Part shown: one piece after another, positions 26,324-34,881 of the stretch
Layout: each line of letters begins with the position of its first letter
How positions within the stretch are numbered: the first letter of the stretch is position 1
Translations under genes and position numbers: made by a program
The notes under the pieces: model-generated
What the model saw: only the letters and a program-made list of their open reading frames with translations
Told to the model about the DNA's origin: nothing
The model's database searches: none
Source: Ktedonobacteraceae bacterium
GTDB lineage: Bacteria > Chloroflexota > Ktedonobacteria > Ktedonobacterales > Ktedonobacteraceae
DNA length: 64,000 nucleotides
Assembly (NCBI GenBank): GCA_035653615.1
Contig: DASRBN010000031.1
Span: forward strand, 124,001 to 188,000
Direction: 5' to 3'

Positions 26324-27151
26324 TTAAATCAATTTCCAGCCGGATATCACCAGGACGGTCGCGAGCACGGGGCGCATGAAGCGGTCGGGTATGTACTTGC
26401 TCAACCGGCTGCCGATGAAAACCCCTGGCAGCGAACCGATCAGCAATAGTCCAACAAGCCGCCAGTCGATGGTACCTGAATTGAAATAGATCATGGTCGC
26501 CGCGAGATGCAGCATGACAGCATGAGCGATATCGGTTCCCACCAGCTCTTTCGTTGAAAGCCGGGGGAATATGAAGGCCAGGGCCACAATGATCAGCGTA
26601 CCACTACCAACCGAGGTAAGTCCGACGAGGATGCCAACAAATGCACCGATGAGGATTGTCACCAGTGGCCGGTAGCGTTTTTCCCAGCGCGTTGTGCCGT
26701 CAGGAGCAAGCGCTTCGCCCTTAAGCGCGGCCTGCTTCTGGGCCTCCAGGTTCTTGCGTTCAACACGGCGCATGATGAAAGGTTTCACCAGCAAAAGCAC
26801 GGCTACCAGCAGCAGCGTGAAACCAATAGCGTGAATGATGATCCCATTGATGAGATCCCCGTAATGCAAACGAATATATTGGACAATACTGACCCCTAGA
26901 ATTGTAGCGGGAACGCTGCCGCATCCCAGCCAGAGCGCAACCTTGAAATTCACACTTTTCTGGCGAAAATGCACGATTGAACCCAGCGCCTTCGTGACGG
27001 CGGAATAAGCGGAATCTGTACCAACGGCCCATACTGGTGGAACGCGCAAGACCAGGATCATAATAGGGGCTAATAAAGCTCCGCCACCCATGCCTGTCAG
27101 ACCTACGAGAAAACCGATAAACAATCCAATAATTGAAATACGGTAATCCAA
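26324..27151 (-). CDS. TauE/SafE (TSUP) family membrane transporter
   Basis: About 275 residues with eight predicted helices in two homologous halves. The family glycine motif opens the first half (FLVGLTGMGGGALLAPIMIL) and reappears in the second (FVGILVGLTSVGSGTLIIVA). Family members export or take up sulfite, sulfoacetate or related organosulfur anions; the substrate here is open. A charged cytoplasmic loop (about 125-160, KRVERKNLEAQKQ-like) separates the halves. TTG 27151 has AGAGGTG at a spacing of 6 and gives MDYRISIIG; GTG 27169 has no ribosome site. No sulfur-metabolism neighbours are present. Confidence 0.9.
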   Translation of the reverse strand: MDYRISIIGLFIGFLVGLTGMGGGALLAPIMILVLRVPPVWAVGTDSAYSAVTKALGSIVHFRQKSVNFKVALWLGCGSVPATILGVSIVQYIRLHYGDLINGIIIHAIGFTLLLVAVLLLVKPFIMRRVERKNLEAQKQAALKGEALAPDGTTRWEKRYRPLVTILIGAFVGILVGLTSVGSGTLIIVALAFIFPRLSTKELVGTDIAHAVMLHLAATMIYFNSGTIDWRLVGLLLIGSLPGVFIGSRLSKYIPDRFMRPVLATVLVISGWKLI

Positions 27152-27415
27152 ATTGGCACCTCTTAACACACTACTGATACAACTTGAACAACGTCGAAAT
27201 GTTTTAAAACAGTCGTATGTTTGAAACCGCTGTTACAATTTCTGAGGAAGAGCATACCATGAGATTCGCGATAAGTCAATGGCAAAAATGCCAGGGTGAG
27301 AGGAAATTGCTAGAGGAACAGCCTCAAGAAAGATGCCGGTGGAGAAAGCGTTACAAATTGAAATGAAATGTCAGTTACATATAACTTGAGGTTATCAATC
27401 TTATAATGAAGAGCA

Positions 27416-27450
27416 GAGGAGGGATAAGAGCAGATTTTTTATCCCTCCTC
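27416..27450 (-). terminator. Hairpin downstream of the GH31 gene
   Basis: GAGGAGGGATAA and TTATCCCTCCTC are perfect 12-bp arms around 11 bases, 13 bases after the GH31 stop codon. There is no T-run on the reverse strand after the stem, so it may act as an RNA-stabilising 3' structure rather than an efficient intrinsic terminator. The remaining bases up to 27151 hold no gene. Confidence 0.5.
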
Positions 27451-27463
27451 GCTCAGGGATTTC

Positions 27464-29782
27464 TTATAGCCGTATGACTACCTTGCTTTGACCGGCCCTC
27501 ACGCGCTGCTGGCGAATCTGACCACCGGTGAAGACAACCAGGTCATACCACTCGCGCTGCGAGCGGTAATGCTCGTATTGCTCCTCGATTTCGACAGCGG
27601 CAAGATCGCTGTCAACGCGGCAGCTAATATGTGTCAGGGCGAACGCGCCTTTCCGGTAAGCCAGGGTTGAGCCGTCATCCTCGTAGAGCGTGTAGCTTGC
27701 CAATCCATCTCCTGACATATAGCAGGTAATAGTCAGGGGATCGGTTGGCCGCTGGTCTGTATATTGCATCACAGGGCCGCTGGGGAGAATGCTGTTGCCG
27801 CGCACGAATAACGGCCAGCGCTCGAGTGGTGCCGCCACTTCTATTGTGCCCGAACCGGGATATGCTGTCCCGTCCCAATAATCGAACCAGGTTCCAGCCG
27901 GTAGATATACGTTACGGCTTGTGGCCCCTTGCTCGTAGATAGGCGCGGAGAGGAGACTATCGCCCAGGAGAAATTCATCCTGGCTGTCGCAAGCCAGTTC
28001 GTCGTTTGGGTAATGGTAGTACAGCGGGCGCATGATGGGTGTGCCTTGAGCCGTTGCCTCGTGGAAGAGCGTATAGATGTAGGGCAGCAGGCGGTAACGT
28101 TGTTCAATGGCGGCGCGGAATGCGCTTTCATAAGGTTCGCCGAAAGCCCACGGCTCCTGGTCGGGATTGCCTGTAGCATTATGGTTGCGACAGAATGGTA
28201 GTAAAGCGCCGAGCTGGGCAAAACGTACCAGTAGTTCTCCATTGCTGGCATTCCAGAATCCGCCAATATCCATGCCTATGAAAGGTACGCCGCTCATGCT
28301 CAGGTTGAGGCACATCGGTATGGCCATCAGAATGTTATCCCAGGCGCTCGTATTATCGCCCGTCCATATTGCGGCATAGCGCTGTACGCCGCCAGTGCCG
28401 GAGCGTGAGAGGACGAAAGGCCGCGTATCCGGTCGCAGGCGCGTTAATCCTTCGAATGTCGAGCGAGCCATTTCCATGCCATATGCATTATGGAAAAATT
28501 TATGCAGCACTGGTGGGCCATCAGGTCCGGTAGGATTATCCCCGCCAGCGCGGTGCAGCACGTCATTGCTCATCGTCTTTCCATGTGCTGATGGTTCATC
28601 TGGCGCTGAAAGTAAGTTCGATAATGCCGGTTCATTCATATCATTCCAGATACCATCAACTCCCTGATCGAGCAATCCCGAGTAAAGATTGCCCCACCAG
28701 CTACGTACCTCACTGCGGGAGAAATCGGGAAAAACGCACTCACCTGGCCAGACGGTGCCAGTAAAGAGCTTTCCATCTTCGTGGCGGCAAAAGTAGTCAT
28801 GCTCCATTCCCTGCCGGTAGACGGAGTAATCATCGTCGATTTTTATGCCTGGATCAATAATAGTAACCAGGTGTATTCCCTGCTCGTGCAGCTCGTTAGC
28901 CATGCGTGTAGGATCAGGGAAGCGCTGGGCATCCCATGTGAAACAGCGATAGCCGTTCATATAGTCAATATCCAGCCAGATGCCGTCGCAGGGATGATGG
29001 CGGGCGCGAAGTTTTGCTGCCAGTTCGCGGATTTCTTCCTCACTTTTATAGTCCCAGCGGCATTGTTGATAGCCAATGGCCCACCTGGGCGGTAAAGGCA
29101 TGTGCCCGGTCAATGCGGCATATTGTCTCATGACATCGGCGGGTTGTGGACCTGTAAAGAAATAGACGACCATGCTATCGCCTTGTATGGTCATGGTAGC
29201 CTCTGATTCGTTCGTTTTGCCCAGGTCCATATCGACCAATCCGGTATGATCGATTAAAATGCCATAAGCCCTGCCCTCATCGAGATGCAGGCCAAGATAG
29301 AAAGGGATAGAGGTATACATCGTGACTGTTTGCGGTCCGTGGAACTGTGGTGGATCAACGTTCCAGACTGGGAATGCCAGCCCGCGCTTGTTCATATCGC
29401 CGGTACGTTCGCCCAATCCGTAGATGCGCTCCTCGCTGGCGAGTGAGCGTGCCAGGCGAATGGCGGTGGATGAGAAGGAAAAGCCGTGTAGATACGGCTC
29501 GATAATAGCTCGCGCCTGTTCCTCGTCCAGGAATTGAGGCCACTCTTCGTCACCTTTTGTGACAATCCAGGAATGATAGGGAAGCGTGCCGGGTCTGCCA
29601 TCGACGAGTTGATAGCGCGTTTCATCCAGTATGCCACCGCGCACGAAACGTACTCGAATGGTATTACTGTCGAGGATGGCTCCCGCGAGCAGGCACTCAG
29701 CGGGGTCAGTTTCTTCCGCGTGCCAGATATGCTCGCTTCCTTTCCTGCATTGATAGTAGAATTGCCGGACGGTTGTTAACAT
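27464..29782 (-). CDS. Glycoside hydrolase family 31 alpha-glucosidase
   Basis: 772 residues, the usual length. An N-terminal beta-sandwich (about 1-220, with RIYGLGERTGDMNKRG-like YGLGERTG) is followed by the GH31 barrel. The barrel has HHPCDGIWLDIDYMNGYR, the nucleophile region GIWNDMNEPA and the acid/base region AIWTGDNTSAWDNI, with FVLSRSGTGGVQRYA between them; then come C-terminal sheet domains. It should release alpha-linked glucose from oligosaccharides. There is no signal peptide, so it is intracellular. AAGGAAAC precedes the ATG. It is monocistronic with no sugar transporter next to it. Confidence 0.95.
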   Translation of the reverse strand: MLTTVRQFYYQCRKGSEHIWHAEETDPAECLLAGAILDSNTIRVRFVRGGILDETRYQLVDGRPGTLPYHSWIVTKGDEEWPQFLDEEQARAIIEPYLHGFSFSSTAIRLARSLASEERIYGLGERTGDMNKRGLAFPVWNVDPPQFHGPQTVTMYTSIPFYLGLHLDEGRAYGILIDHTGLVDMDLGKTNESEATMTIQGDSMVVYFFTGPQPADVMRQYAALTGHMPLPPRWAIGYQQCRWDYKSEEEIRELAAKLRARHHPCDGIWLDIDYMNGYRCFTWDAQRFPDPTRMANELHEQGIHLVTIIDPGIKIDDDYSVYRQGMEHDYFCRHEDGKLFTGTVWPGECVFPDFSRSEVRSWWGNLYSGLLDQGVDGIWNDMNEPALSNLLSAPDEPSAHGKTMSNDVLHRAGGDNPTGPDGPPVLHKFFHNAYGMEMARSTFEGLTRLRPDTRPFVLSRSGTGGVQRYAAIWTGDNTSAWDNILMAIPMCLNLSMSGVPFIGMDIGGFWNASNGELLVRFAQLGALLPFCRNHNATGNPDQEPWAFGEPYESAFRAAIEQRYRLLPYIYTLFHEATAQGTPIMRPLYYHYPNDELACDSQDEFLLGDSLLSAPIYEQGATSRNVYLPAGTWFDYWDGTAYPGSGTIEVAAPLERWPLFVRGNSILPSGPVMQYTDQRPTDPLTITCYMSGDGLASYTLYEDDGSTLAYRKGAFALTHISCRVDSDLAAVEIEEQYEHYRSQREWYDLVVFTGGQIRQQRVRAGQSKVVIRL

Positions 29783-29904
29783 GAGTAGTTTCCTTCTTTC
29801 TACTAGAGTTGATGTAGTTTTCTTAACCTACATTGTTGTATCCTCATAGGTTTCTCAACGAACCATCAACCTGATTCATACCATGCAAATACTATTATTG
29901 ATCA

Positions 29905-30063
29905 CGGGGGAAAGCCACATGGGGGATGTCCTGGGGGGGACATACGAACAGTGGCTCAGCATACGGGTCATTGTCCTGGGGAACGACATAGGGAGAATGA
30001 AAAGTCTTTCTCCTGTTGTTCGGGTAGCCGGAACTCGCAAGTACTTGCGAGTTCCGGTTTTTT
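29905..30063 (+). ncRNA. Candidate structured RNA with tandem hairpins and a strong terminator
   Basis: No protein gene is supported between 29783 and 30138, yet the region ends in a forward terminator, so something must be transcribed. Hairpin A: GCCAC (29914-29918) pairs with GTGGC (29951-29955) and encloses ATGTC-CTGGGGGG-GACAT (29926-29943). Hairpin B: TGTC-CTGGGGAAC-GACA (29972-29988). Hairpin C: a stem of 29991-29997 with 30008-30014. The repeated TGTCCTGGGG loop motif in A and B is notable. No known riboswitch consensus (SAM, cobalamin, c-di-GMP, T-box, ykkC, ZTP) was recognised. It may be an sRNA or an old leader of the truncated gene downstream. Confidence 0.45.
30028..30063 (+). terminator. 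Perfect 30-bp palindromic terminator with six T
   Basis: CCGGAACTCGCAAGT and its exact reverse complement abut at 30042/30043, followed by TTTTTT at 30058-30063. The T-run fixes the forward direction. The only upstream forward sequence is the candidate structured RNA, because the GH31 gene is divergent. Confidence 0.85.
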
Positions 30064-30138
30064 GTGCTTATTATAGCAGGCTGGAGCGGGTTCATTTTGC
30101 CTGTGTGCAGTTTTCAATGTCTCTGCATCTCTCAGTAG

Positions 30139-30618
30139 CCACCCTATGCCCTGGTAACGGCGGGCGAGAGCCTGCACTGGATGGAGTGGGATGTGGTTCT
30201 GCCGCGTCTCGCACGCATCTTGACGCCGCATGGCATGCTCGCGATTGCCTATGTTGAGGGGCAGACTAGCAGGTCCGCTCCCTGGAGCGAAGGCGCAGAC
30301 CAGATCAAGCAACGTTTCTCCAATAACCCCGCCTACCAGCCTTTCGATTGGATTACCGCATCAGAGAAGGAAGGGTTTTTCCAAAAACTGGGCGAGCGCC
30401 AGACTGCTCCAGTGGTGGTCAAGCAAACGGTTGAGGATTACATTGCTGCCCAACATGCGCGCAGCACTCTTTCGCTCGACACCATGACAGCTGAACAGGC
30501 AAAGCAGTTCGACATGGAGATGCAGGCGCTGCTGTTGCCTTTTGCGCAAGATGGCCTGCTCACCTTCAGCGTAGTTGGTGGGATTACCTGGGGCAAACCC
30601 AAAAGCGGGGAGAGGTGA
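30139..30618 (+). pseudogene. 5'-truncated SAM-dependent methyltransferase remnant
   Basis: The open frame after TAG 30136 reads ALVTAGESLHWMEWDVVLPR and then LARILTPHGMLAIAYV. This is the middle of a class I methyltransferase: the aGeSLHWMdWd motif and the strand-5 motif. The remaining sequence runs to the C-terminus (VVGGITWGKPKSGER). Motif I and the SAM-binding N-terminal half are missing, and no related frame was found upstream. An internal ATG at 30181 could start a 145-residue peptide that lacks the cofactor site. It is read as decayed rather than active. The boundary lies about 75 bp after the terminator at 30063, so the 5' end was probably lost by deletion or insertion. Confidence 0.75.
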
Positions 30619-30678
30619 GCCTGCTCTCGCCTGAAATGAGCGAGGCGTTGAGAGAAAAGCATATGAATTCTGAGAGGC

Positions 30679-30707
30679 TTGACTTTTTTGTTATTTCATT
30701 GTATAGT
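30679..30707 (+). promoter_or_regulatory. Sigma-70-type promoter of the SDR gene
   Basis: TTGACT (30679-30684) and TATAGT (30702-30707) are separated by exactly 17 bases, very close to consensus. Transcription would start near 30714-30716, giving a leader of about 75 bases before the SDR start codon. It is the clearest promoter in the window. Confidence 0.75.
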
Positions 30708-30788
30708 CCATATATATAAATATCACTGGTCGGCAAACAGGCGTGTTTGCTTTGAACGCTCTATAAAAATGAAAAGAGAGATTTTATT

Positions 30789-31598
30789 ATGAGTACAAGA
30801 CCACAATTGACCCCGTTTGAACAAGGGGCAGCCTCCCGCCTCGTAGGGAAGGTAGCGCTCATTACCGGCGCGAGCCGTGGAATCGGCGCGGCGACAGCCC
30901 GTCTGTTTGCCCAGGAGGGGGCACGGGTGGTGCTGGCCGCGCGCAGTAAGGAGGCCATAGCACACCTGGCAGAAGAGATCAGGGCTGGCGAAGGGGAAGC
31001 GGTGGCTGTTCAAGCCGATGTATCCGGCGCGAATTCAGTCGAGAAGCTTATCAAGCGCACTGTTGAGAAGTATGGCAGACTGGATCTCGCGGTCAACAAC
31101 GCTGGCATCGCTGGAGGCAACAAGCCGCTGGTAGAGGTGAGCGAAGAGACCTTTGACCAGGTCACGGGGATTAATCTCAAGGGCGTTTTCCTCTGCCTGA
31201 AGTATGAGATTCCTGCCATGCTTGCCGTGGGAGGAGGAGCTATCGTCAATGTCAGTTCCACCGTGGGACTGGTGGGTCACGGAGGCCATGGAACCGGCCT
31301 TGCTCCTTACATTGCCAGTAAGCATGGCGTTGTCGGCCTGACGAAAGCTGCCGCCCTCGAATACGCCGCACAGCACATTCGCGTCAATGCAGTCGCCTTT
31401 GGCACCGTCCTTACCGAGGTGAACCAGGGCTGGTACGCCAATGAGCAGATCAGACAACGGATGACAAGCGTGATCCCCATGGGACGCGTGGCCGATCCAC
31501 GCGAAGCTGCTGAGGCTATTCTCTGGCTCTGCTCGGATGCGGCTTCCTACGTCACAGGGGTGACGTTGCCGGTGGATGGCGGCTATATCGTTCCCTAA
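30789..31598 (+). CDS. SDR family NAD(P)-dependent oxidoreductase
   Basis: 269 residues, a classical short-chain dehydrogenase. The cofactor motif is ALITGASRGIGAATARLF (about residues 25-42), followed by NNAG in LAVNNAGIAGG, the catalytic Ser in VNVSSTVGLVG, the YIASK Tyr/Lys pair and the terminal TLPVDGGYIV. The pattern is closest to FabG/glucose-1-dehydrogenase-like enzymes. An N-terminal extension of about 20 residues precedes the fold. The substrate is not predictable. It has its own near-consensus promoter and is followed 111 bp later by the NTF2-like gene, probably in one transcript. Confidence 0.93.
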   Translation: MSTRPQLTPFEQGAASRLVGKVALITGASRGIGAATARLFAQEGARVVLAARSKEAIAHLAEEIRAGEGEAVAVQADVSGANSVEKLIKRTVEKYGRLDLAVNNAGIAGGNKPLVEVSEETFDQVTGINLKGVFLCLKYEIPAMLAVGGGAIVNVSSTVGLVGHGGHGTGLAPYIASKHGVVGLTKAAALEYAAQHIRVNAVAFGTVLTEVNQGWYANEQIRQRMTSVIPMGRVADPREAAEAILWLCSDAASYVTGVTLPVDGGYIVP

Positions 31599-31709
31599 AA
31601 AGGGGAGATGTCAGATAAACCGAGCAGAATATGTACCGATTGCGCTGAACAATAAGCTTACCCGTGAAAAGATCAACAACGAACGATAGAGATAGAGAGG
31701 AATGAGACA

Positions 31710-32111
31710 ATGAATCAAGAGCAGACGGAACAAGAAGTGGCACAGCTGGCAAACACCTGGGCCAGTGCTGAATTACAGGGTGATACCGCGTTCCTGGAAC
31801 ATCTCCTGGCAGGTGATTTCATTGGGGTCGGGCCGCTGGGATTCTTACTGACGAAGCAGCAGTGGCTTGCGCGGCACCAGAGTGGGGACATGAAGTACAC
31901 CGCTCACACCCTGGACGAGATCAAGGTACGTGCCTACAACGAGGCAGCTATCGTGATTGGCCGTCTTACCCAGCAAGCGACCTATCAGGGTAATCCCATG
32001 AACGTGCAGATGCGCACCACGCTGGTATTTGCACACCAACATGGGCAATGGCAGCTGGCCAGTCTGCACTTCTGCAATATTGGCCAGCCTCCGTCTTTCG
32101 CGCGATCCTGA
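31710..32111 (+). CDS. NTF2-like (SnoaL/DUF4440-type) protein
   Basis: 133 residues with the cone-shaped NTF2-like fold. The pattern is an N-terminal helix (EVAQLANTWASAELQGD), then FLEHLLAGDFIGVGPLGF, a TKQQWLARHQSGDM helix and the strands IKVRAYNEAAIVIGRLTQ and MRTTLVFAHQHGQWQLASL. DUF4440-type members are steroid-isomerase-like or ketosteroid-like small enzymes or binding proteins. No catalytic set was recognised. AGAGGAATGAGACA precedes the ATG. It lies downstream of the SDR gene and may help its pathway. Confidence 0.85.
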   Translation: MNQEQTEQEVAQLANTWASAELQGDTAFLEHLLAGDFIGVGPLGFLLTKQQWLARHQSGDMKYTAHTLDEIKVRAYNEAAIVIGRLTQQATYQGNPMNVQMRTTLVFAHQHGQWQLASLHFCNIGQPPSFARS

Positions 32112-32119
32112 GCTGCTTC

Positions 32120-32146
32120 GACCGGTGACTTACGTAGTCACCGGTC
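32120..32146. terminator. Hairpin between the convergent NTF2-like and murJ genes
   Basis: GACCGGTGACT-tacgt-AGTCACCGGTC is a perfect 11-bp stem with a five-base loop, 8 bases after the NTF2-like stop codon. No T-run follows on either strand, so the terminator role is inferred from position and stem strength. Confidence 0.5.
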
Positions 32147-32225
32147 CCATATAACGCTACAGGTCGAATCAGCTTATCTAACTCCGTCGCTGAAAGCCCC
32201 TGAGCTTCAGCCCTCATGCTGTTTA

Positions 32226-34700
32226 TTACAGCCACGACAACTTGAAGCGATCCAGCAGGCGCTTCACCGGCCCTTGATTCCAGAATTCTTCGATGCCAAG
32301 ATAACGCGTGGCGCGAATATAGATGAAGAGGCCGGCTGCCAGCTCGATCAGGAGCTTGATAATGGCGAAACCGGTACCAATGACTCCCAGCGATTGCTGG
32401 CTCTCTGTCCCCAGCACCGGCAAGCTGCCTGTCGGCAAAATCAAATCAAGCACGAAGCGGAGCAGCAGAACCGCGATCCCCATGATGGCCGAGGCAAAGA
32501 AAACGCGCGCGGCAAAATTGGCAAGCGCGCGCAGTTGCAGGCCGCCGATTCTTTCCTGAAGTACCCACAGGAGAACGAAAGCCTCCAGCGTTCCCGCAAT
32601 AGAGGTCGAAAGGGCCAGCGCTCCCAGGCCCCATTGAGCGCCGTAGACCGCGATATTGATCAATATCAGGCTGAGCGCGATTTTGAAAATGAACTGCCCT
32701 ATACTGATAATCACCGGCGTCTTGCTGTCACGTAAAGCATAAAATGAGCGTGTCAGTATCTCTACTGCTGAAAGTGCCGTCAGTCCTATGGCAAAAAATA
32801 CCAGTGGGAAGGAGGTATGGATGGCATCATCAAGGCTGTAAGCCCCGTGTTCAAGCAGCACCTGAATGATGGGCAATGCCAGGACAATGAGCCCCACGCT
32901 GGAGGGTATCGACAGGAATAGAATACTGCGCAGCGTGTCGGTAATAATGGTGCGCACTCGATCCAATCGCCCGCGTGTGACATTTTCCGCCAGGGTGGGG
33001 AAGGCTGCCGTGGAGACCGCCATACCAAAGATGCCCAGCGGTAATAGCACAAGTTGGAGTGCCTGGTAGTACTGCGTAATGGAGCCTTGAGTTGCGTTTG
33101 AAGCCTGGGATGCTGTCATACCGACGGTAATGCCTGCCGCCATGATCAAGATAAGGCTGCGGTCAACGAAGGTTGAGAAGTAGAGCATGGCCGCGTTGAT
33201 GATGCGGGGTACCATCTGGCGACCCACCTGAATAACACCCGGGTGCCGCCAGTCGAAAGTAAACCGGTAATGCATACCGACTTTAATGGTGCCCGGTACC
33301 TGTACGGCGACTTGCAATATCGCCCCTAGCACGACTCCCCACGTGGCAAAATAAATGGCAGTATCTGAAGCTGCCCCACCTCGCTGGCCGTGCAGTGCCA
33401 TCACGAATCCAGGCAAAAGTCCTGTAATGAGGCCAACATTGTAGAGAACCGTTCCAATCGCAGGCAGCATGAAGTTCTGTTGCGCATTTAATACCGAATT
33501 GAGAATGACACCCCCACCAAGGATAATCGATTGCAACAACATGATGCGGGTGAGCGAGATGATAAGACTGAGTTCTTGAGGGGGCACACCCGGGTTATAG
33601 ATAGGCACAAGCCAGGGCGCGAAGATAATGGCGATCAGTGCCAGCCCCATCATGATGGCAAGCGCGAGATTAAGGGCCGAGTTGGCAATATGCCAGGCCG
33701 ATTTCTCGTCTCGTTCGCCTATCATATAGTGCGTGAAGACGGGAATAAAAGCAGAACTGAGCGCTCCTCCGGCAACGATATTGAAAATCAGGTCGGGCAC
33801 CAGAAATGCCTGTAAAAAGGCATCCGAAATGATCGTTGTGCCAAATATATAGGCGAATAGGGACGAGCGCAGAAGGCCGAGAATGCGACTGGCGATGAAT
33901 GAAGTTTGCAAGATCATCGATGCTCTACCAATACGCACTTTTTGTATCATGCCCGTATCCTGGGCCGGGGCCGCGGCAGGTTGTCCCTGATCCTGCATCT
34001 CAATGGGAGGCCCTGAAGGGCTGCGTTGTAATCCCGGCGGAGGCGCAGGCGGGCGTATAAGCGATGGCGATACCTCTGATGGCGGTAGCGGCATCGCCGG
34101 TGACATCTGCGATGGCAGAACAGGCGAAGGGGACGCGCCATTGAAAGGTGGCTTAGACACCTTACGCTGTAGCAGGGTAGTGATATCTGGCCGCATGCGG
34201 CGTTGGTTATTGCGCATACGTTCTTCGCGTAATTGTTGCAGGCGGGCCTGTCTTAATTGCCGCATGGGTTGAGATGGCTGGGGCGCATTGAAGTATTGGT
34301 ACTCCATCCCCTGACCATAGCCAAGCGAGGTTCCCATATCCTGCAGCGGTTGCTGGTACTGCGGTGGTAGAGGTTTAGGGACGCCTCCCCTATTCTGTTG
34401 GGGTGATGGGTAGGGAACAGGCCCCTGATTTGGGGGCGGCAAAGGTTGAGGCAGCGGCCCTCCCCGGTCCATAGGTGGTCCTGGTTGGCGCGGAACTGCC
34501 TGATTTGGCGGTACATAGGCAGGAGAATATTGCTGTGGTGGATAGGGTGGTGGCGCGGGAGCTGGTGGAACCGGTGGTTGCCCCGCGATTTGCCCTGGTT
34601 CCTCCCCATCATACTGCCAGCCATAATAGGTTTGCTGTTCCGGTGGCCCCTGTGGCGGCACCGGCGGTTGTTGTCCTTCGTTTGCCACTGTCTCACTCAA
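32226..34700 (-). CDS. murJ: MurJ/MviN-type lipid II flippase with proline-rich N-terminal extension
   Basis: 824 residues. About 250 N-terminal residues are low-complexity and Pro/Gln-rich (GQPPVPPAPAPPPYPPQQ-type), with an Arg-rich patch near 148-170. The MviN domain follows with about 14 helices, opening with IASRILGLLRSSLFAYIFG and FLVPDLIFNIVAGGALSSAF. MurJ flips lipid II for peptidoglycan synthesis. The family usually has about 500-550 residues, so the tail is extra and probably cytoplasmic, and it could bind SH3/WW-like or cytoskeletal partners (inference). The start is weak: TTG 34700 has no clear ribosome site, and GTG at residue 5 is an alternative. Confidence 0.9.
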   Translation of the reverse strand: MSETVANEGQQPPVPPQGPPEQQTYYGWQYDGEEPGQIAGQPPVPPAPAPPPYPPQQYSPAYVPPNQAVPRQPGPPMDRGGPLPQPLPPPNQGPVPYPSPQQNRGGVPKPLPPQYQQPLQDMGTSLGYGQGMEYQYFNAPQPSQPMRQLRQARLQQLREERMRNNQRRMRPDITTLLQRKVSKPPFNGASPSPVLPSQMSPAMPLPPSEVSPSLIRPPAPPPGLQRSPSGPPIEMQDQGQPAAAPAQDTGMIQKVRIGRASMILQTSFIASRILGLLRSSLFAYIFGTTIISDAFLQAFLVPDLIFNIVAGGALSSAFIPVFTHYMIGERDEKSAWHIANSALNLALAIMMGLALIAIIFAPWLVPIYNPGVPPQELSLIISLTRIMLLQSIILGGGVILNSVLNAQQNFMLPAIGTVLYNVGLITGLLPGFVMALHGQRGGAASDTAIYFATWGVVLGAILQVAVQVPGTIKVGMHYRFTFDWRHPGVIQVGRQMVPRIINAAMLYFSTFVDRSLILIMAAGITVGMTASQASNATQGSITQYYQALQLVLLPLGIFGMAVSTAAFPTLAENVTRGRLDRVRTIITDTLRSILFLSIPSSVGLIVLALPIIQVLLEHGAYSLDDAIHTSFPLVFFAIGLTALSAVEILTRSFYALRDSKTPVIISIGQFIFKIALSLILINIAVYGAQWGLGALALSTSIAGTLEAFVLLWVLQERIGGLQLRALANFAARVFFASAIMGIAVLLLRFVLDLILPTGSLPVLGTESQQSLGVIGTGFAIIKLLIELAAGLFIYIRATRYLGIEEFWNQGPVKRLLDRFKLSWL

Positions 34701-34881
34701 AGAATTTTACTACAAAACTCGCCTGCCTTACCTGTTTGCAAAGCATATCACAATCATAACGTTCTAGCAACGCGCCTGGCTGCAAATTGTTCATCTTTCC
34801 CGCCAAAAGAGGTGCTTTCAGTAGAGGCGGGGGTTATGGTGGCGGCTGAGTTGGGGAGCTTGCTTCACCCACCAGCCTTTC

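Noticed and set aside
29883-30257. 124-codon forward frame across the structured RNA
   Set aside because: It runs through a strong terminator and into the methyltransferase remnant in the wrong frame; no protein-like pattern.
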